This document shows positions 1 through 7,348 of a DNA stretch of 19,204 bases, in pieces; the stretch's first letter is position 1, and the number at the start of each line of letters is the position of its first letter. The stretch covers positions 1 to 19,204 of the forward strand of contig JBAUMC010000017.1 of NCBI GenBank assembly GCA_049578505.1. The letters run 5' to 3'. The translations under genes were made by a program, and so were the position numbers. Origin of the DNA: JAGVPT01 sp049578505. GTDB taxonomy: Bacteria > Bacteroidota > Ignavibacteria > UBA10030 > UBA8401. The notes under the pieces were generated by a model. It saw only the letters and a list, made by a program, of their open reading frames with translations. It had not been told where the DNA came from and searched no databases.

Positions 1-77
1 TGCTCAAAATCCTTTGCCGCGTGTTTAAGTAAATCCGGATCTGTGTTTACCACTTCTGCATCTCTTTGAGCCTTCAT
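1..77 (-). CDS. Possible 5' end of a divergent gene running off the left edge
   Basis: On the minus strand an ATG at 77-75 opens a reading frame that stays open to the left edge. Its first residues read MKAQRDAEVVNTDPD and continue in the same charged, protein-like style. The plus-strand frames over the same bases give a stop or low-complexity sequence. The frame overlaps the recG TTG start (66) by 12 bases, so the two 5' ends would overlap head to head, which is unusual. No good ribosome binding site is visible before the ATG. The family cannot be named from about 25 residues. It could be a true divergent gene or a chance open frame. Confidence 0.3.
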   Translation of the reverse strand, partial: MKAQRDAEVVNTDPDLLKHAAKDFE

Positions 78-2252
78 AAGAACGACACACTTCAATACAT
101 TAAAGGAATCGGTCCGAAACGAGCCGCTGGGCTAAGACAAATCGGCATCGATTCGGTTTCGAAGCTTCTCTATTACCTCCCGTACGACTATCTCGACCGC
201 TCGCGGATCACCACAATGAAAGATCTCCCGAAGTTCGTTCAGGCCGGCAATGAAGTGACGGTGATCGGCACCGTCTTCCGTCAGCAGGTAAAAAGAACGA
301 GGCGAGGGAAACAGATGTTTTTTCTTACTTTGAAGGATGAGACGGGATTTCTCACCTGCGTTTTTTTTGCGGGGGTCCAATGGTATCAAAAAGCATTTCA
401 GGTCGGGGAGGTGCTCGCAGTCTCTTCGGTGCCTGAGCTCGATAAATTGAACCGCCCTCAGTTTATTCACCCCGAATTCGATCGCTTAAAGACGAACGAC
501 GATGAGGATGCGACGGATTGGAACTCGCTTCTTCACACCGGTGCGATCATCCCCAAATACAGGTCAACCGAAGAACTGCGGCAAGTTGGCCTGGATAACC
601 GGGGGTTCAGAAGAATCGTCCGGAATGCGCTCCAAAACAATCTCGACTCCCTTGTTGAACATCTTCCGGGCGAAGTTCTTCAGCGCAATAATCTTCTCGA
701 TATTCGCTCGTCGATACGGATGGTTCATTTCCCCAAGACCTACGAAGAAAAAACTGCTGCGCTGAATCGGTTAAAGTTCGACGAGCTTTTTTTCTTTCAG
801 CTCCTTATGGCTTACCGTCGAAGGGAAATCAAAGGAGAGTTGAAGGGTATTTCATTCAACGTCAAGAGCGAATTAGCACGACGGCTTCTTTCAAGTTTAC
901 CCTTCGAATTAACGGGAGCTCAACGCCGGGCGATCAAAGAGATCACGGGCGACATGAGTCAAGGTTCGCCTATGAACCGTCTGCTGCAGGGAGATGTCGG
1001 GAGTGGGAAAACCATCGTCGCCCTGTTTGCGATGCTTATTGCGGCGGATAATGGGTACCAATGTGCATTTATGGCGCCGACGGAAATTTTGGCGGAACAA
1101 CACTTCTTTACACTGAAGAATTTTTTGGGGGATTTACCCGTCCAAATCCGGCTTCTTATAGGTGGACAAAAGAAAAAACTGCGCGATGATATTCTCGAGG
1201 ACGTCCGGGAGGGTTCAGCGAATATTATCATCGGAACTCACGCGCTCATTCAAGAACGAGTTGAGTTTGCCAACCTCGGTTTCGTTGTTATCGATGAACA
1301 GCATCGCTTTGGTGTCGCCCAACGCGCCCTCCTCCGCGGAAAAGGAAAAGAAAACGCCGATGTGCTTGTGATGACGGCAACGCCGATTCCTCGAACGCTG
1401 TCACTTACGCTGTACGGCGACCTTGATATTTCAGTGATCGACGAGCTTCCTAAAAATCGCAAACCAGTGAAAACCGCCGTCCGGACGGAAAAGGAAAAGA
1501 TGAAGGTGTACGCCTTTGTGAAAGATGAACTTCGGCGGGGACGCCAGGCGTACATTGTTTACCCGCTTATCGAGGAATCAGAAAAAGTCGATCTTAAGGC
1601 AGCCATAGTGGAATTTGAAAAATTGAGTACGCGCGATTTCTCGGAATTCAAGCTCGGTTTGCTGCACGGGAGATTACCGATTTCCGAGAAGGATGACTTG
1701 ATGAGCAACTTCAAGTCTCAACAGATCGATATTCTGGTTGCAACAACCGTCATTGAAGTCGGCATTGACATTCCTAATGCGACGATCATGATCATAGAAA
1801 ATGCAGAACGGTTCGGGCTTTCGCAGCTTCATCAGCTTCGGGGACGGGTCGGGCGCGGAGCTGATCAGTCCTACTGCGTCCTTTTGACCGACGATCTCAT
1901 GATGAAGCGGAAGGCTCAACTTGTCGAGAATCGCGCGGAATCGCAAAAGCAAATCTCCGATATTTCAAAACGGCTCGAGACGATGGTGCGGACGAACGAC
2001 GGGTTTGCCATTGCGGAAGTCGATCTGGAACTGCGTGGAGCGGGAGATTATTTTGGAACACGTCAAAGCGGGCTGCCGTCGTTTACGGTTGCCGATATTG
2101 TTCACGACAAAGAAATTCTTATTCAGGCGCGACAGGAAGCGTTTGATCTTGTTGCTCACGACCCTCATTTACGATTACCTCAACATGCACACATACGAAC
2201 ACAATTCGAGCTGGTGTACAAAGAATTGCTTTCTTACGTCCGCATAGGCTAA
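66..2252 (+). CDS. recG: ATP-dependent DNA helicase RecG
   Basis: RecG remodels stalled replication forks and branch-migrates Holliday junctions in the cytoplasm. The 728 residues show the expected order. There is an N-terminal helix-hairpin region (DTLQYIKGIGPKRA near residue 7), then an OB-fold wedge domain (about 60-150). Two superfamily-2 helicase lobes follow, with Walker A GDVGSGKT (309-316), DEQH box (410-413), motif III TATPIPRT (437-444) and motif VI QLRGRVGRG (590-598). The C-terminal part is typical of RecG and the length is close to E. coli RecG (about 690). The start is a TTG: an in-frame stop lies at 30-32, and no ATG occurs before residue 51, far inside the conserved N-terminal domain. 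There is no clear ribosome binding site. Identity is certain; only the start is uncertain. Confidence 0.97.
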   Translation: MSLHKNDTLQYIKGIGPKRAAGLRQIGIDSVSKLLYYLPYDYLDRSRITTMKDLPKFVQAGNEVTVIGTVFRQQVKRTRRGKQMFFLTLKDETGFLTCVFFAGVQWYQKAFQVGEVLAVSSVPELDKLNRPQFIHPEFDRLKTNDDEDATDWNSLLHTGAIIPKYRSTEELRQVGLDNRGFRRIVRNALQNNLDSLVEHLPGEVLQRNNLLDIRSSIRMVHFPKTYEEKTAALNRLKFDELFFFQLLMAYRRREIKGELKGISFNVKSELARRLLSSLPFELTGAQRRAIKEITGDMSQGSPMNRLLQGDVGSGKTIVALFAMLIAADNGYQCAFMAPTEILAEQHFFTLKNFLGDLPVQIRLLIGGQKKKLRDDILEDVREGSANIIIGTHALIQERVEFANLGFVVIDEQHRFGVAQRALLRGKGKENADVLVMTATPIPRTLSLTLYGDLDISVIDELPKNRKPVKTAVRTEKEKMKVYAFVKDELRRGRQAYIVYPLIEESEKVDLKAAIVEFEKLSTRDFSEFKLGLLHGRLPISEKDDLMSNFKSQQIDILVATTVIEVGIDIPNATIMIIENAERFGLSQLHQLRGRVGRGADQSYCVLLTDDLMMKRKAQLVENRAESQKQISDISKRLETMVRTNDGFAIAEVDLELRGAGDYFGTRQSGLPSFTVADIVHDKEILIQARQEAFDLVAHDPHLRLPQHAHIRTQFELVYKELLSYVRIG

Positions 2253-2414
2253 CTGTTTCAAATAGATCTTCCGGAAATAATTTATTCCGCAAAATCATTT
2301 CAAAACTCTCCGAGTATGTTAGCGGCGGATTTTTTTGTCAAAAAAACTTTCAGCAAAGACTCTGCCACTCTGACAACGACAAACCCAAATCCTAAGGAAA
2401 AAGCCACTTTCTTC

Positions 2415-2444
2415 TTGACAACGTGTCTAAAAACGTTATATTTG
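2415..2444 (+). promoter_or_regulatory. Probable promoter for the ATP-grasp/GNAT/aminomutase cassette
   Basis: A TTGACA box (2415-2420) is followed after 16 bases by TATATTTG (2437-2444). This matches both a standard sigma70 -35/-10 pair and the Bacteroidota -7 element TAnnTTTG. It lies about 85 bases upstream of the first ATP-grasp gene, in the 276-base gap after recG. The rest of the gap holds AT-rich sequence, including a T-run/A-run inverted stretch near 2330-2347, and no gene except the tiny leader frame at 2491-2538. Confidence 0.6.
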
Positions 2445-2490
2445 TATCAGGAGTTAGACGAAGAACAAAGAGAACGTATCAGCCACTAGC

Positions 2491-2538
2491 ATGAAAGGTA
2501 TCGAAAATCTTTTTTGGTACTCCCCTGAATGGAAGTAG
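2491..2538 (+). CDS. Possible 15-codon leader peptide overlapping the next start
   Basis: ATG at 2491 opens a short frame reading MKGIENLFWYSPEWK and stopping with TAG at 2536-2538. It runs across the ATG of the following gene (2529) in another frame, so ribosomes ending here would finish 7 bases past that start. The peptide has two tryptophans. No ribosome binding site is obvious, and no attenuator hairpin was seen. It may act in translational coupling, or it may be chance. Confidence 0.22.
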   Translation: MKGIENLFWYSPEWK

Positions 2539-3605
2539 CCCTCGTCTACAACATGAAGAAGGAAGAATCAGATGTCGCCGACGGCGGCAATGAATCTTCG
2601 AGTCAGAACATCACTGATGTCAGCACGCAAATAAAAGAGAAGGCAATAGGCGCTGATACGTACGCGGAGTGGGACACGATTGAAACGGTGACAGCTGTCC
2701 GCGATGCGCTTGCTCTCCGCCACTCCGTTACAATGATCGAGGCTGATGAAGATGCGTTTGACAAGCTTCGCAGCCAGCGTCCAGAAATAGTCTTCAATAT
2801 CGCCGAAGGCCAATACGGTGTCTCTCGTGAGGCTCAAATTCCGGCGATACTTGAAATGTTGAACATTCCTTATTCAGGCTCCGATGCACTCACCCTCGCA
2901 GTGTGCCTGGACAAGTCAAGAGCAAAAGAAATTCTTTCCTACTACAAGATTCCCACCGCAAAGTTTTCAGTACTATATTCTCTCGCAGACCTGTCCGAAT
3001 TACGGACCGATTTCCCTTGCATGGTAAAACCTCTGAACGAAGGGTCGAGCAAGGGAATTTTCGATGCCTCGCTTGTTCGGGCTCCTAAAGAATTACAGGC
3101 TCAAGTCGAAAACGTGTTGGTGACGTACGCAGAGCCGGTTATTGTTGAAGAGTTTTTGCCCGGGCGGGAGTTTACTGTCGCAATGCTTGGCAACGGAGAC
3201 GACGTTCAGGTGCTGCCGGTGGTCGAGATCAAATTCGACTCGTTGCCGAAAGGTGTGAATCCAATCTACTCGTTTGAAGCAAAATGGATTTGGGATGAGT
3301 CTTCAAATCCGCTCGATATTTTTGAGTGTCCTGCCCGTGTTACCCCGTCGCTCCATACTTCAATCGTGAAACTTTGCAAAGAAGCATACAAGGTTTTGAG
3401 GTGCCGCGATTGGTCTCGCATCGACGTTCGTCTCGATAGGAACGGAGTTCCAAACATCATTGAAATCAATCCTCTTCCCGGTATTCTGCCGAAGCCCGAA
3501 GACAACTCATGTTATCCGAAGGCAGCTCGCGCCGCAGGTCTGTCGTATAACGAAATGCTAAATCGTGTATTGGACGAAGCTTGCAAACGCTATGGGCTGC
3601 TCTGA
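2529..3605 (+). CDS. D-Ala-D-Ala-ligase-like ATP-grasp protein (first of two)
   Basis: An ATP-grasp carboxylate-amine ligase of 358 residues: such enzymes activate a carboxylate as acyl-phosphate with ATP and join it to an amine. Visible Ddl-type blocks are IPYSGS (113-118), LDKSRAKEIL (127-136), the ATP-lysine block MVKPLNEGSSKG (165-176), VEEFLPGREFTVA (206-218), an omega-loop equivalent YSFEAKW (247-253), and the Mg-binding RIDV (297-300) and EINPLPG (312-318). The N-terminus lacks the Ddl GGxSxEHEVS loop that carries the catalytic Glu contacting the first D-alanine, so the substrate is probably not D-Ala-D-Ala. A stop directly precedes the ATG, and the following VALVYN aligns with VSVIFN of the next gene, supporting this start. 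It lies in one strand-run with a second copy, a GNAT and an aminomutase. Fold is certain; substrate is unknown. Confidence 0.85.
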   Translation: MEVALVYNMKKEESDVADGGNESSSQNITDVSTQIKEKAIGADTYAEWDTIETVTAVRDALALRHSVTMIEADEDAFDKLRSQRPEIVFNIAEGQYGVSREAQIPAILEMLNIPYSGSDALTLAVCLDKSRAKEILSYYKIPTAKFSVLYSLADLSELRTDFPCMVKPLNEGSSKGIFDASLVRAPKELQAQVENVLVTYAEPVIVEEFLPGREFTVAMLGNGDDVQVLPVVEIKFDSLPKGVNPIYSFEAKWIWDESSNPLDIFECPARVTPSLHTSIVKLCKEAYKVLRCRDWSRIDVRLDRNGVPNIIEINPLPGILPKPEDNSCYPKAARAAGLSYNEMLNRVLDEACKRYGLL

Positions 3606-3672
3606 TGTTTCCTAACTCGTTGAAAATGAACAAGATGCAGGCACGCTTATTTCACAAATACGGAGCGACAGT

Positions 3673-4758
3673 ATGAGAAAAAAGCTACATGTTTCGGTTA
3701 TTTTCAACCAGCCGACGATTCAGACGTCGAAGGGGCGAAAGTTTATTTCCGAATCCGGTACGATTCAGGAAGGGGCTGCGCTTGCTACAGCGCGCGCTAA
3801 CGGGCTGGTCGACATGTCCGAGGTGGGCGTGATCGAGGAGAGAGAACAGATTCAAACTGCGTTGACCGAGTTGGGCTATCAAACATCGATTTTCAATATG
3901 TCCAACAATATCGAGAAGCTGTTGGAGTTTTTAAAAATCGAGAAGCCCGACCTTATTTTTAATTTGGTCGAGTCTTTGGGCGATCAGGCGATTCATGAAA
4001 TGCACGTTGCTGGTATTTATGAAATCCTGGAAATTCCTTATACAGGCTCTCCCACCGTCACTCTGGGTACATGTTTGAATAAAGCCAGGACTAAAGAGAT
4101 CCTCTCGTTTCATGGCATCCCAACCGCAAAATTTATTGTCTGCAAGCAGATGAATGAAATCAACGGCGATGACTTCGCGTTGGCGTTCCCGCTCATTGTC
4201 AAGCCCGCAAAGGAGGATGCCAGCACGGGTATCGATAATGAGTCTGTCGTAGAATCGCTTACCGCTTTGAAGAAACGCGTTCGGTACATCTTTCAGCAGT
4301 ATGATCAGCCGGCCATTGTAGAAGAATATATCGAGGGACGCGAACTGAATGTTGCCGTTCTGGGAAATGGTAAGCCTACCGTGCTTCCGATTTCTGAAAT
4401 AGATTTTTCCGGGCTTCCGGCCGGCTATCCGAAAATTGTCACGTACGATGCAAAGTGGGTCAATGGCTCGGTGGAATTTGAAGGAACAAAAGGGATGTGT
4501 CCCGCCGAACTGCCTCCGACGGTTGAGGCGCGAGTCAGAGACCTTGCGCTGCAATCGTTCAACATTATGGGATGCAGGGACTATGCCCGGGTCGATTTTC
4601 GTTTGACGAAAAACAACAAACCGTACGTTCTGGAGGTAAATCCCAATCCTGATATTTCGGATGATGCGGGATTTATCCGTTCGACGACCACATACGGATA
4701 TTCATTTAATGAGACGATCGGGAAGATCGTTGAATGTGCGTTGAAACGAAACCCGTAG
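3673..4758 (+). CDS. D-Ala-D-Ala-ligase-like ATP-grasp protein (second of two)
   Basis: A second 361-residue ATP-grasp ligase, a paralogue of the gene before it (67-base gap). It starts after a clear GGAG ribosome binding site 7 bases upstream of the ATG. Matching blocks are IFNLVES (95-101), IPYTGS (121-126), LNKARTKEIL (135-144), IVKPAKEDAS (175-184), VEEYIEGRELNVA (216-228), VTYDAKW (256-262), RVDF (306-309) and EVNPNPD (321-327). It also lacks the N-terminal catalytic-Glu loop of true Ddl and carries a different N-terminal insertion (about 12-50). The two copies are clearly diverged, so they probably perform successive or alternative ligations, or form a heteromer, rather than being redundant. 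A peptidoglycan Ddl role is unlikely given the neighbours, but cannot be excluded. Confidence 0.85.
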   Translation: MRKKLHVSVIFNQPTIQTSKGRKFISESGTIQEGAALATARANGLVDMSEVGVIEEREQIQTALTELGYQTSIFNMSNNIEKLLEFLKIEKPDLIFNLVESLGDQAIHEMHVAGIYEILEIPYTGSPTVTLGTCLNKARTKEILSFHGIPTAKFIVCKQMNEINGDDFALAFPLIVKPAKEDASTGIDNESVVESLTALKKRVRYIFQQYDQPAIVEEYIEGRELNVAVLGNGKPTVLPISEIDFSGLPAGYPKIVTYDAKWVNGSVEFEGTKGMCPAELPPTVEARVRDLALQSFNIMGCRDYARVDFRLTKNNKPYVLEVNPNPDISDDAGFIRSTTTYGYSFNETIGKIVECALKRNP

Positions 4759-4787
4759 CAGCGCCGTTTCATATTTCCATTTGAGCA

Positions 4788-5261
4788 ATGAGCATCCGTC
4801 TCCTCCAACGCGAGGACAAAGAGCCGATTCAACATCTCATACGAGCAACGGATGTTTTCAGTGATGAAGAAATTGATGTTGCGATTGAGTTGATCCAAAT
4901 TTGCCTTGAGGATCCGGATCAGAAAGATTATGAAATATTTTCTTATGTCGACGACGATCAGCATGTGGCCGGTTACGTATGTATCGGTCCGACACCGTCG
5001 ACGCAGGGAACGTTCGATTTGTATTGGATCGCGGTATCGCCGTCAGTGCATGGGAAGGGAATCGGTTCCGAGCTTCTCCGATTCGCCGAGGAGCACATTA
5101 AAGCTAAAGGGGGGCGTTTGTTGATCGCCGAAACTTCCTCGACGCCGAAGTATGAAAAGACACGCGCATTTTACGAACGAAAAGGTTTTCAGCTTCAGGC
5201 CCGGATCGAGGCGTATTACAAGCCCGGAGATGATTTGATCATCTACGGCAAAAATCTATAA
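4788..5261 (+). CDS. GNAT-family N-acetyltransferase
   Basis: A 157-residue single-domain GNAT enzyme, which would transfer acetyl from acetyl-CoA to an amine. The acetyl-CoA pyrophosphate-binding motif A is seen as VSPSVHGKGIGSELL (about 83-97), preceded by the beta4 strand DLYWIAV. The late part FYERKGFQ (about 126-133) is the usual GNAT C-terminal block. It starts 29 bases after the second ATP-grasp gene and ends 21 bases before the aminomutase, so it is probably co-transcribed. It is far shorter than the beta-lysine N6-acetyltransferase AblB (about 270 residues) and does not look like it, but the neighbouring aminomutase suggests a beta-amino acid or its conjugate as acceptor. The substrate is inferred from context only. 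Confidence 0.85.
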   Translation: MSIRLLQREDKEPIQHLIRATDVFSDEEIDVAIELIQICLEDPDQKDYEIFSYVDDDQHVAGYVCIGPTPSTQGTFDLYWIAVSPSVHGKGIGSELLRFAEEHIKAKGGRLLIAETSSTPKYEKTRAFYERKGFQLQARIEAYYKPGDDLIIYGKNL

Positions 5262-5282
5262 CTATCTCAGGTAAATCTCTTT

Positions 5283-6440
5283 ATGGAACTCTGGCAGGAA
5301 ATGTTGAGGGCAAGTGTCGACAGCGGCAAAGATTTGGTGGAACGATTTAATTTTGACAAGGAACTTGCGGACAAGCTCAACTCGCTCTTTCATATCCGCA
5401 TCAACCCGTACTACCTCAGCCTAATCCGGTATCCGGGCGACCCTATTTGGCTGCAATGCATTCCCGATGCGCAGGAATTAGTCCCCGACGATTTTCCGCT
5501 CGACCCGCTCAACGAAGAAGCGGATAGCCCGGTTCCAAGCATTACCCATCGTTATCCCGATCGCGTACTCTTCTTGACCACAAGCCAGTGCTCGATGTAC
5601 TGCCGGTTCTGTACACGAAAGAGAAAAGTCGGCGACTCGGGAAAAATCAGCATGAAATTCATCCAATCGGGACTCGATTACATTGCCGCTCATCCCGAAG
5701 TACGCGACATCATTCTTTCCGGCGGCGACCCGCTGATGTTGACAGATGTCATGCTCGAAAAAATTGTTTCAGGTCTGCGGGCGATTCCGCATGTTGAAAT
5801 TATCCGCCTAGGCACAAAAATGCCGTGTGTGCTGCCGCAGCGGATCACGCCGAAGTTATGCAAAATGCTCAAGAAATATCACCCCATTTATGTGAACACG
5901 CATTTCAATCATCCATGGGAATGTACGACTGAAGCAAAGCGTGCCTGCGAAATGCTGGCCGATGCCGGTATACCGGTCGGTAATCAGGCAGTTCTGATGA
6001 AAGGCGTCAACGACGACCCGGATGTCATGTTGGAATTGATGCGCAAACTGCTGATGATGAGAGTGCGTCCATATTATCTGTATCAAGCGGACATTACGAA
6101 GGGGGCGAACCATTTCCGTACGCCCGTCAGCGTTGGCTTGAACATCATGGACAAATTGCGCGGACACACATCCGGACTTGCGATCCCCCATTTTGTGATC
6201 GACGCGCCGGGCGGGGGCGGGAAAATTCCCCTCCTTCCACAATACGTCCTTGGCAGGAACGGCAACAATATTATTCTGCGAAACTACAAATACGACATCT
6301 ACCAATATCCCGATGTCGAAGAAGAAGAGAAAAAGCCGGAGGCTCAGCTCGAAAGGCGCTACATGCGTAAACGAACAAAGCCGGTTCGAAAAAAAGTTTA
6401 CGAAACCAACCCGACCCGCGCCGAGGTTTCGGCAGAATAA
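5283..6440 (+). CDS. kamA: Lysine 2,3-aminomutase-family radical SAM enzyme
   Basis: A PLP- and SAM-dependent radical enzyme of 385 residues that moves an amino group from the alpha to the beta carbon. The [4Fe-4S]/SAM motif is CSMYCRFC (C103, C107, C110). SGGDP (146-150) is the glycine-rich SAM block, and DAPGGGGK (307-314) carries the PLP lysine K314. By alignment to clostridial lysine 2,3-aminomutase, R112 (carboxylate contact) and D270 and D307 (side-chain amine contacts) are all kept. Glutamate 2,3-aminomutase replaces the two Asp with Lys and Asn. So L-lysine to L-beta-lysine is the best guess. The structural Zn site is absent: the equivalent internal Cys is Asp (GVNDDP, 241-246) and the Cys-rich tail is replaced by a basic tail (about 346-385). 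Last gene of the cassette, followed by a terminator. EpmB is less likely because of the neighbours. Confidence 0.88.
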   Translation: MELWQEMLRASVDSGKDLVERFNFDKELADKLNSLFHIRINPYYLSLIRYPGDPIWLQCIPDAQELVPDDFPLDPLNEEADSPVPSITHRYPDRVLFLTTSQCSMYCRFCTRKRKVGDSGKISMKFIQSGLDYIAAHPEVRDIILSGGDPLMLTDVMLEKIVSGLRAIPHVEIIRLGTKMPCVLPQRITPKLCKMLKKYHPIYVNTHFNHPWECTTEAKRACEMLADAGIPVGNQAVLMKGVNDDPDVMLELMRKLLMMRVRPYYLYQADITKGANHFRTPVSVGLNIMDKLRGHTSGLAIPHFVIDAPGGGGKIPLLPQYVLGRNGNNIILRNYKYDIYQYPDVEEEEKKPEAQLERRYMRKRTKPVRKKVYETNPTRAEVSAE

Positions 6441-6445
6441 AAATT

Positions 6446-6478
6446 AAAGTCCCGCTCAGCAGCGGGACTTTTTGTTTT
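6446..6478 (+). terminator. Strong rho-independent terminator after kamA
   Basis: Perfect 11-bp arms AAAGTCCCGCT (6446-6456) and AGCGGGACTTT (6461-6471) enclose a 4-base CAGC loop and run into TTTTTGTTTT. It begins 5 bases after the kamA stop, so it marks the end of the ATP-grasp/GNAT/aminomutase transcription unit. Confidence 0.92.
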
Positions 6479-6534
6479 GAAACCCTTCTCACCGCTCTCT
6501 CTGACGCTTAACACTCACCGCCATAGACGAGAAC

Positions 6535-7146
6535 GTGAAGGATGGACTTTTTACCGATAATTGTGGGTTGCTGATGTCGAGAAACAAACTTGTAGGACGG
6601 CTTTTAGGCTACTCAATTCTTCTTTACATTTGGCTCCTTCTTCCTTTCAATCTGTACGTGCCAACTCCGACATTCCATCTCCCGACAATTTTGTGGTTCA
6701 TCCACCTGTTCATTTTGTACATCCATGAAGCAGGGCATTTCTTTTTCAGGATTTTCGGAGAGTCGATGTATATACTTGGCGGCTCGATCATGCAAGTGCT
6801 GGTTCCGTTTGTCTGGTTCCTGGTTGCGTGGCGTGAGGAATCGGCGAATGCACCGGTTGCAGTCTTCTTCACCGGGGTGAGCATGGTCGATGTCAGTATT
6901 TATGTCCGGGACGCAGAGACGAGAATCTTGCCGCTGCTCGGCGGAGGGCACACAAAGCACGATTGGGCAACCTTCCTCGGTGAGCATGATATGCTCAATT
7001 GGGGAGTTCCTCTCGGAAATTTATTTTTCTATTTAGGGCTGATTGCGGCGCTCGGCGCGATCATTTGGGGAGTAAACCTTTCCTTCAAATTATACCAGCA
7101 AGACAGGCTCGAAGAGTCAAAATTCCCTGCGTCGGAAAACGTTTAA
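6535..7146 (+). CDS. Integral membrane protein with HEAGH metalloprotease-like motif
   Basis: A 203-residue protein with about five hydrophobic segments (roughly 22-40, 50-63, 82-98, 105-122, 160-183). The second segment ends in IHEAGHFFF with HEAGH at 64-68. This is the HExxH zinc signature in a membrane helix, as in site-2 (M50-like) proteases. Further on, GGGHTKHDW (136-144) and EHD (150-152) supply more possible metal ligands. The classical NxxPxxxLDG motif of M50 was not found, so this is either a divergent family member or a non-proteolytic relative. The GTG at 6535 is used here; an ATG at 6574 (residue 14, MSRNKL) is an equally good start. Neither has a strong ribosome binding site. 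It stands alone, behind a terminator and before an intergenic repeat. Confidence 0.7.
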   Translation: MKDGLFTDNCGLLMSRNKLVGRLLGYSILLYIWLLLPFNLYVPTPTFHLPTILWFIHLFILYIHEAGHFFFRIFGESMYILGGSIMQVLVPFVWFLVAWREESANAPVAVFFTGVSMVDVSIYVRDAETRILPLLGGGHTKHDWATFLGEHDMLNWGVPLGNLFFYLGLIAALGAIIWGVNLSFKLYQQDRLEESKFPASENV

Positions 7147-7214
7147 CAAAGGGCTTGCAGAAATACATACCGCATAGAGACAAAATGTAAAGTAAAAAAG
7201 GAGACTTGAACTTT

Positions 7215-7276
7215 CTTGGCGCCTCGGCGTCTTTGCGGTTTTCTTTTTAACCGCCAAGGACACAACGGATGCCAAG
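7215..7276. repeat. Imperfect palindromic intergenic repeat
   Basis: An imperfect inverted repeat in the 202-base gap before dnaG. The outer arms are CTTGGC (7215-7220) and GCCAAG (7271-7276). The inner arms are GCGGTT (7235-7240) and AACCGC (7249-7254), with a T-rich loop. The wording (GGCGTCTTTGCGGTT and AACCGCCAAGGAC) resembles the dispersed CTTTGCG/AACCGC palindromes seen between genes in many bacteria, which I recall but cannot check here. It could form a hairpin in RNA; it is not a typical terminator because no T-run follows the outer arm. Confidence 0.55.
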
Positions 7277-7348
7277 TTATGCAAAGTGCATTAGTATCCG
7301 GATCACCCCTTCCTTGTTTCTCACCTCTCTTTTGGCTAAATTTTTCGT

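Noticed and set aside
2272..2289. Terminator hairpin after recG
   Set aside because: Only five base pairs (CGGAA/TTCCG) with a mismatched AT interior and no T-run.
3931..4554. A 207-residue minus-strand frame inside the second ATP-grasp gene
   Set aside because: It is a mirror of a clear gene with conserved motifs on the plus strand, and has no recognisable domain.
2529..4758. Calling the ATP-grasp pair peptidoglycan D-Ala-D-Ala ligases
   Set aside because: The catalytic-Glu loop is missing, the copies are diverged and tandem, and no murein genes are nearby.
4788..5261. Assigning the GNAT as AblB (beta-lysine N6-acetyltransferase)
   Set aside because: It is about 110 residues too short and shows only generic GNAT motifs; only the neighbourhood suggests such a substrate.
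5856..6305. A 149-residue minus-strand frame inside the aminomutase gene
   Set aside because: The same stretch encodes the PLP motif and lysine-binding residues on the plus strand; the antisense frame has no domain.
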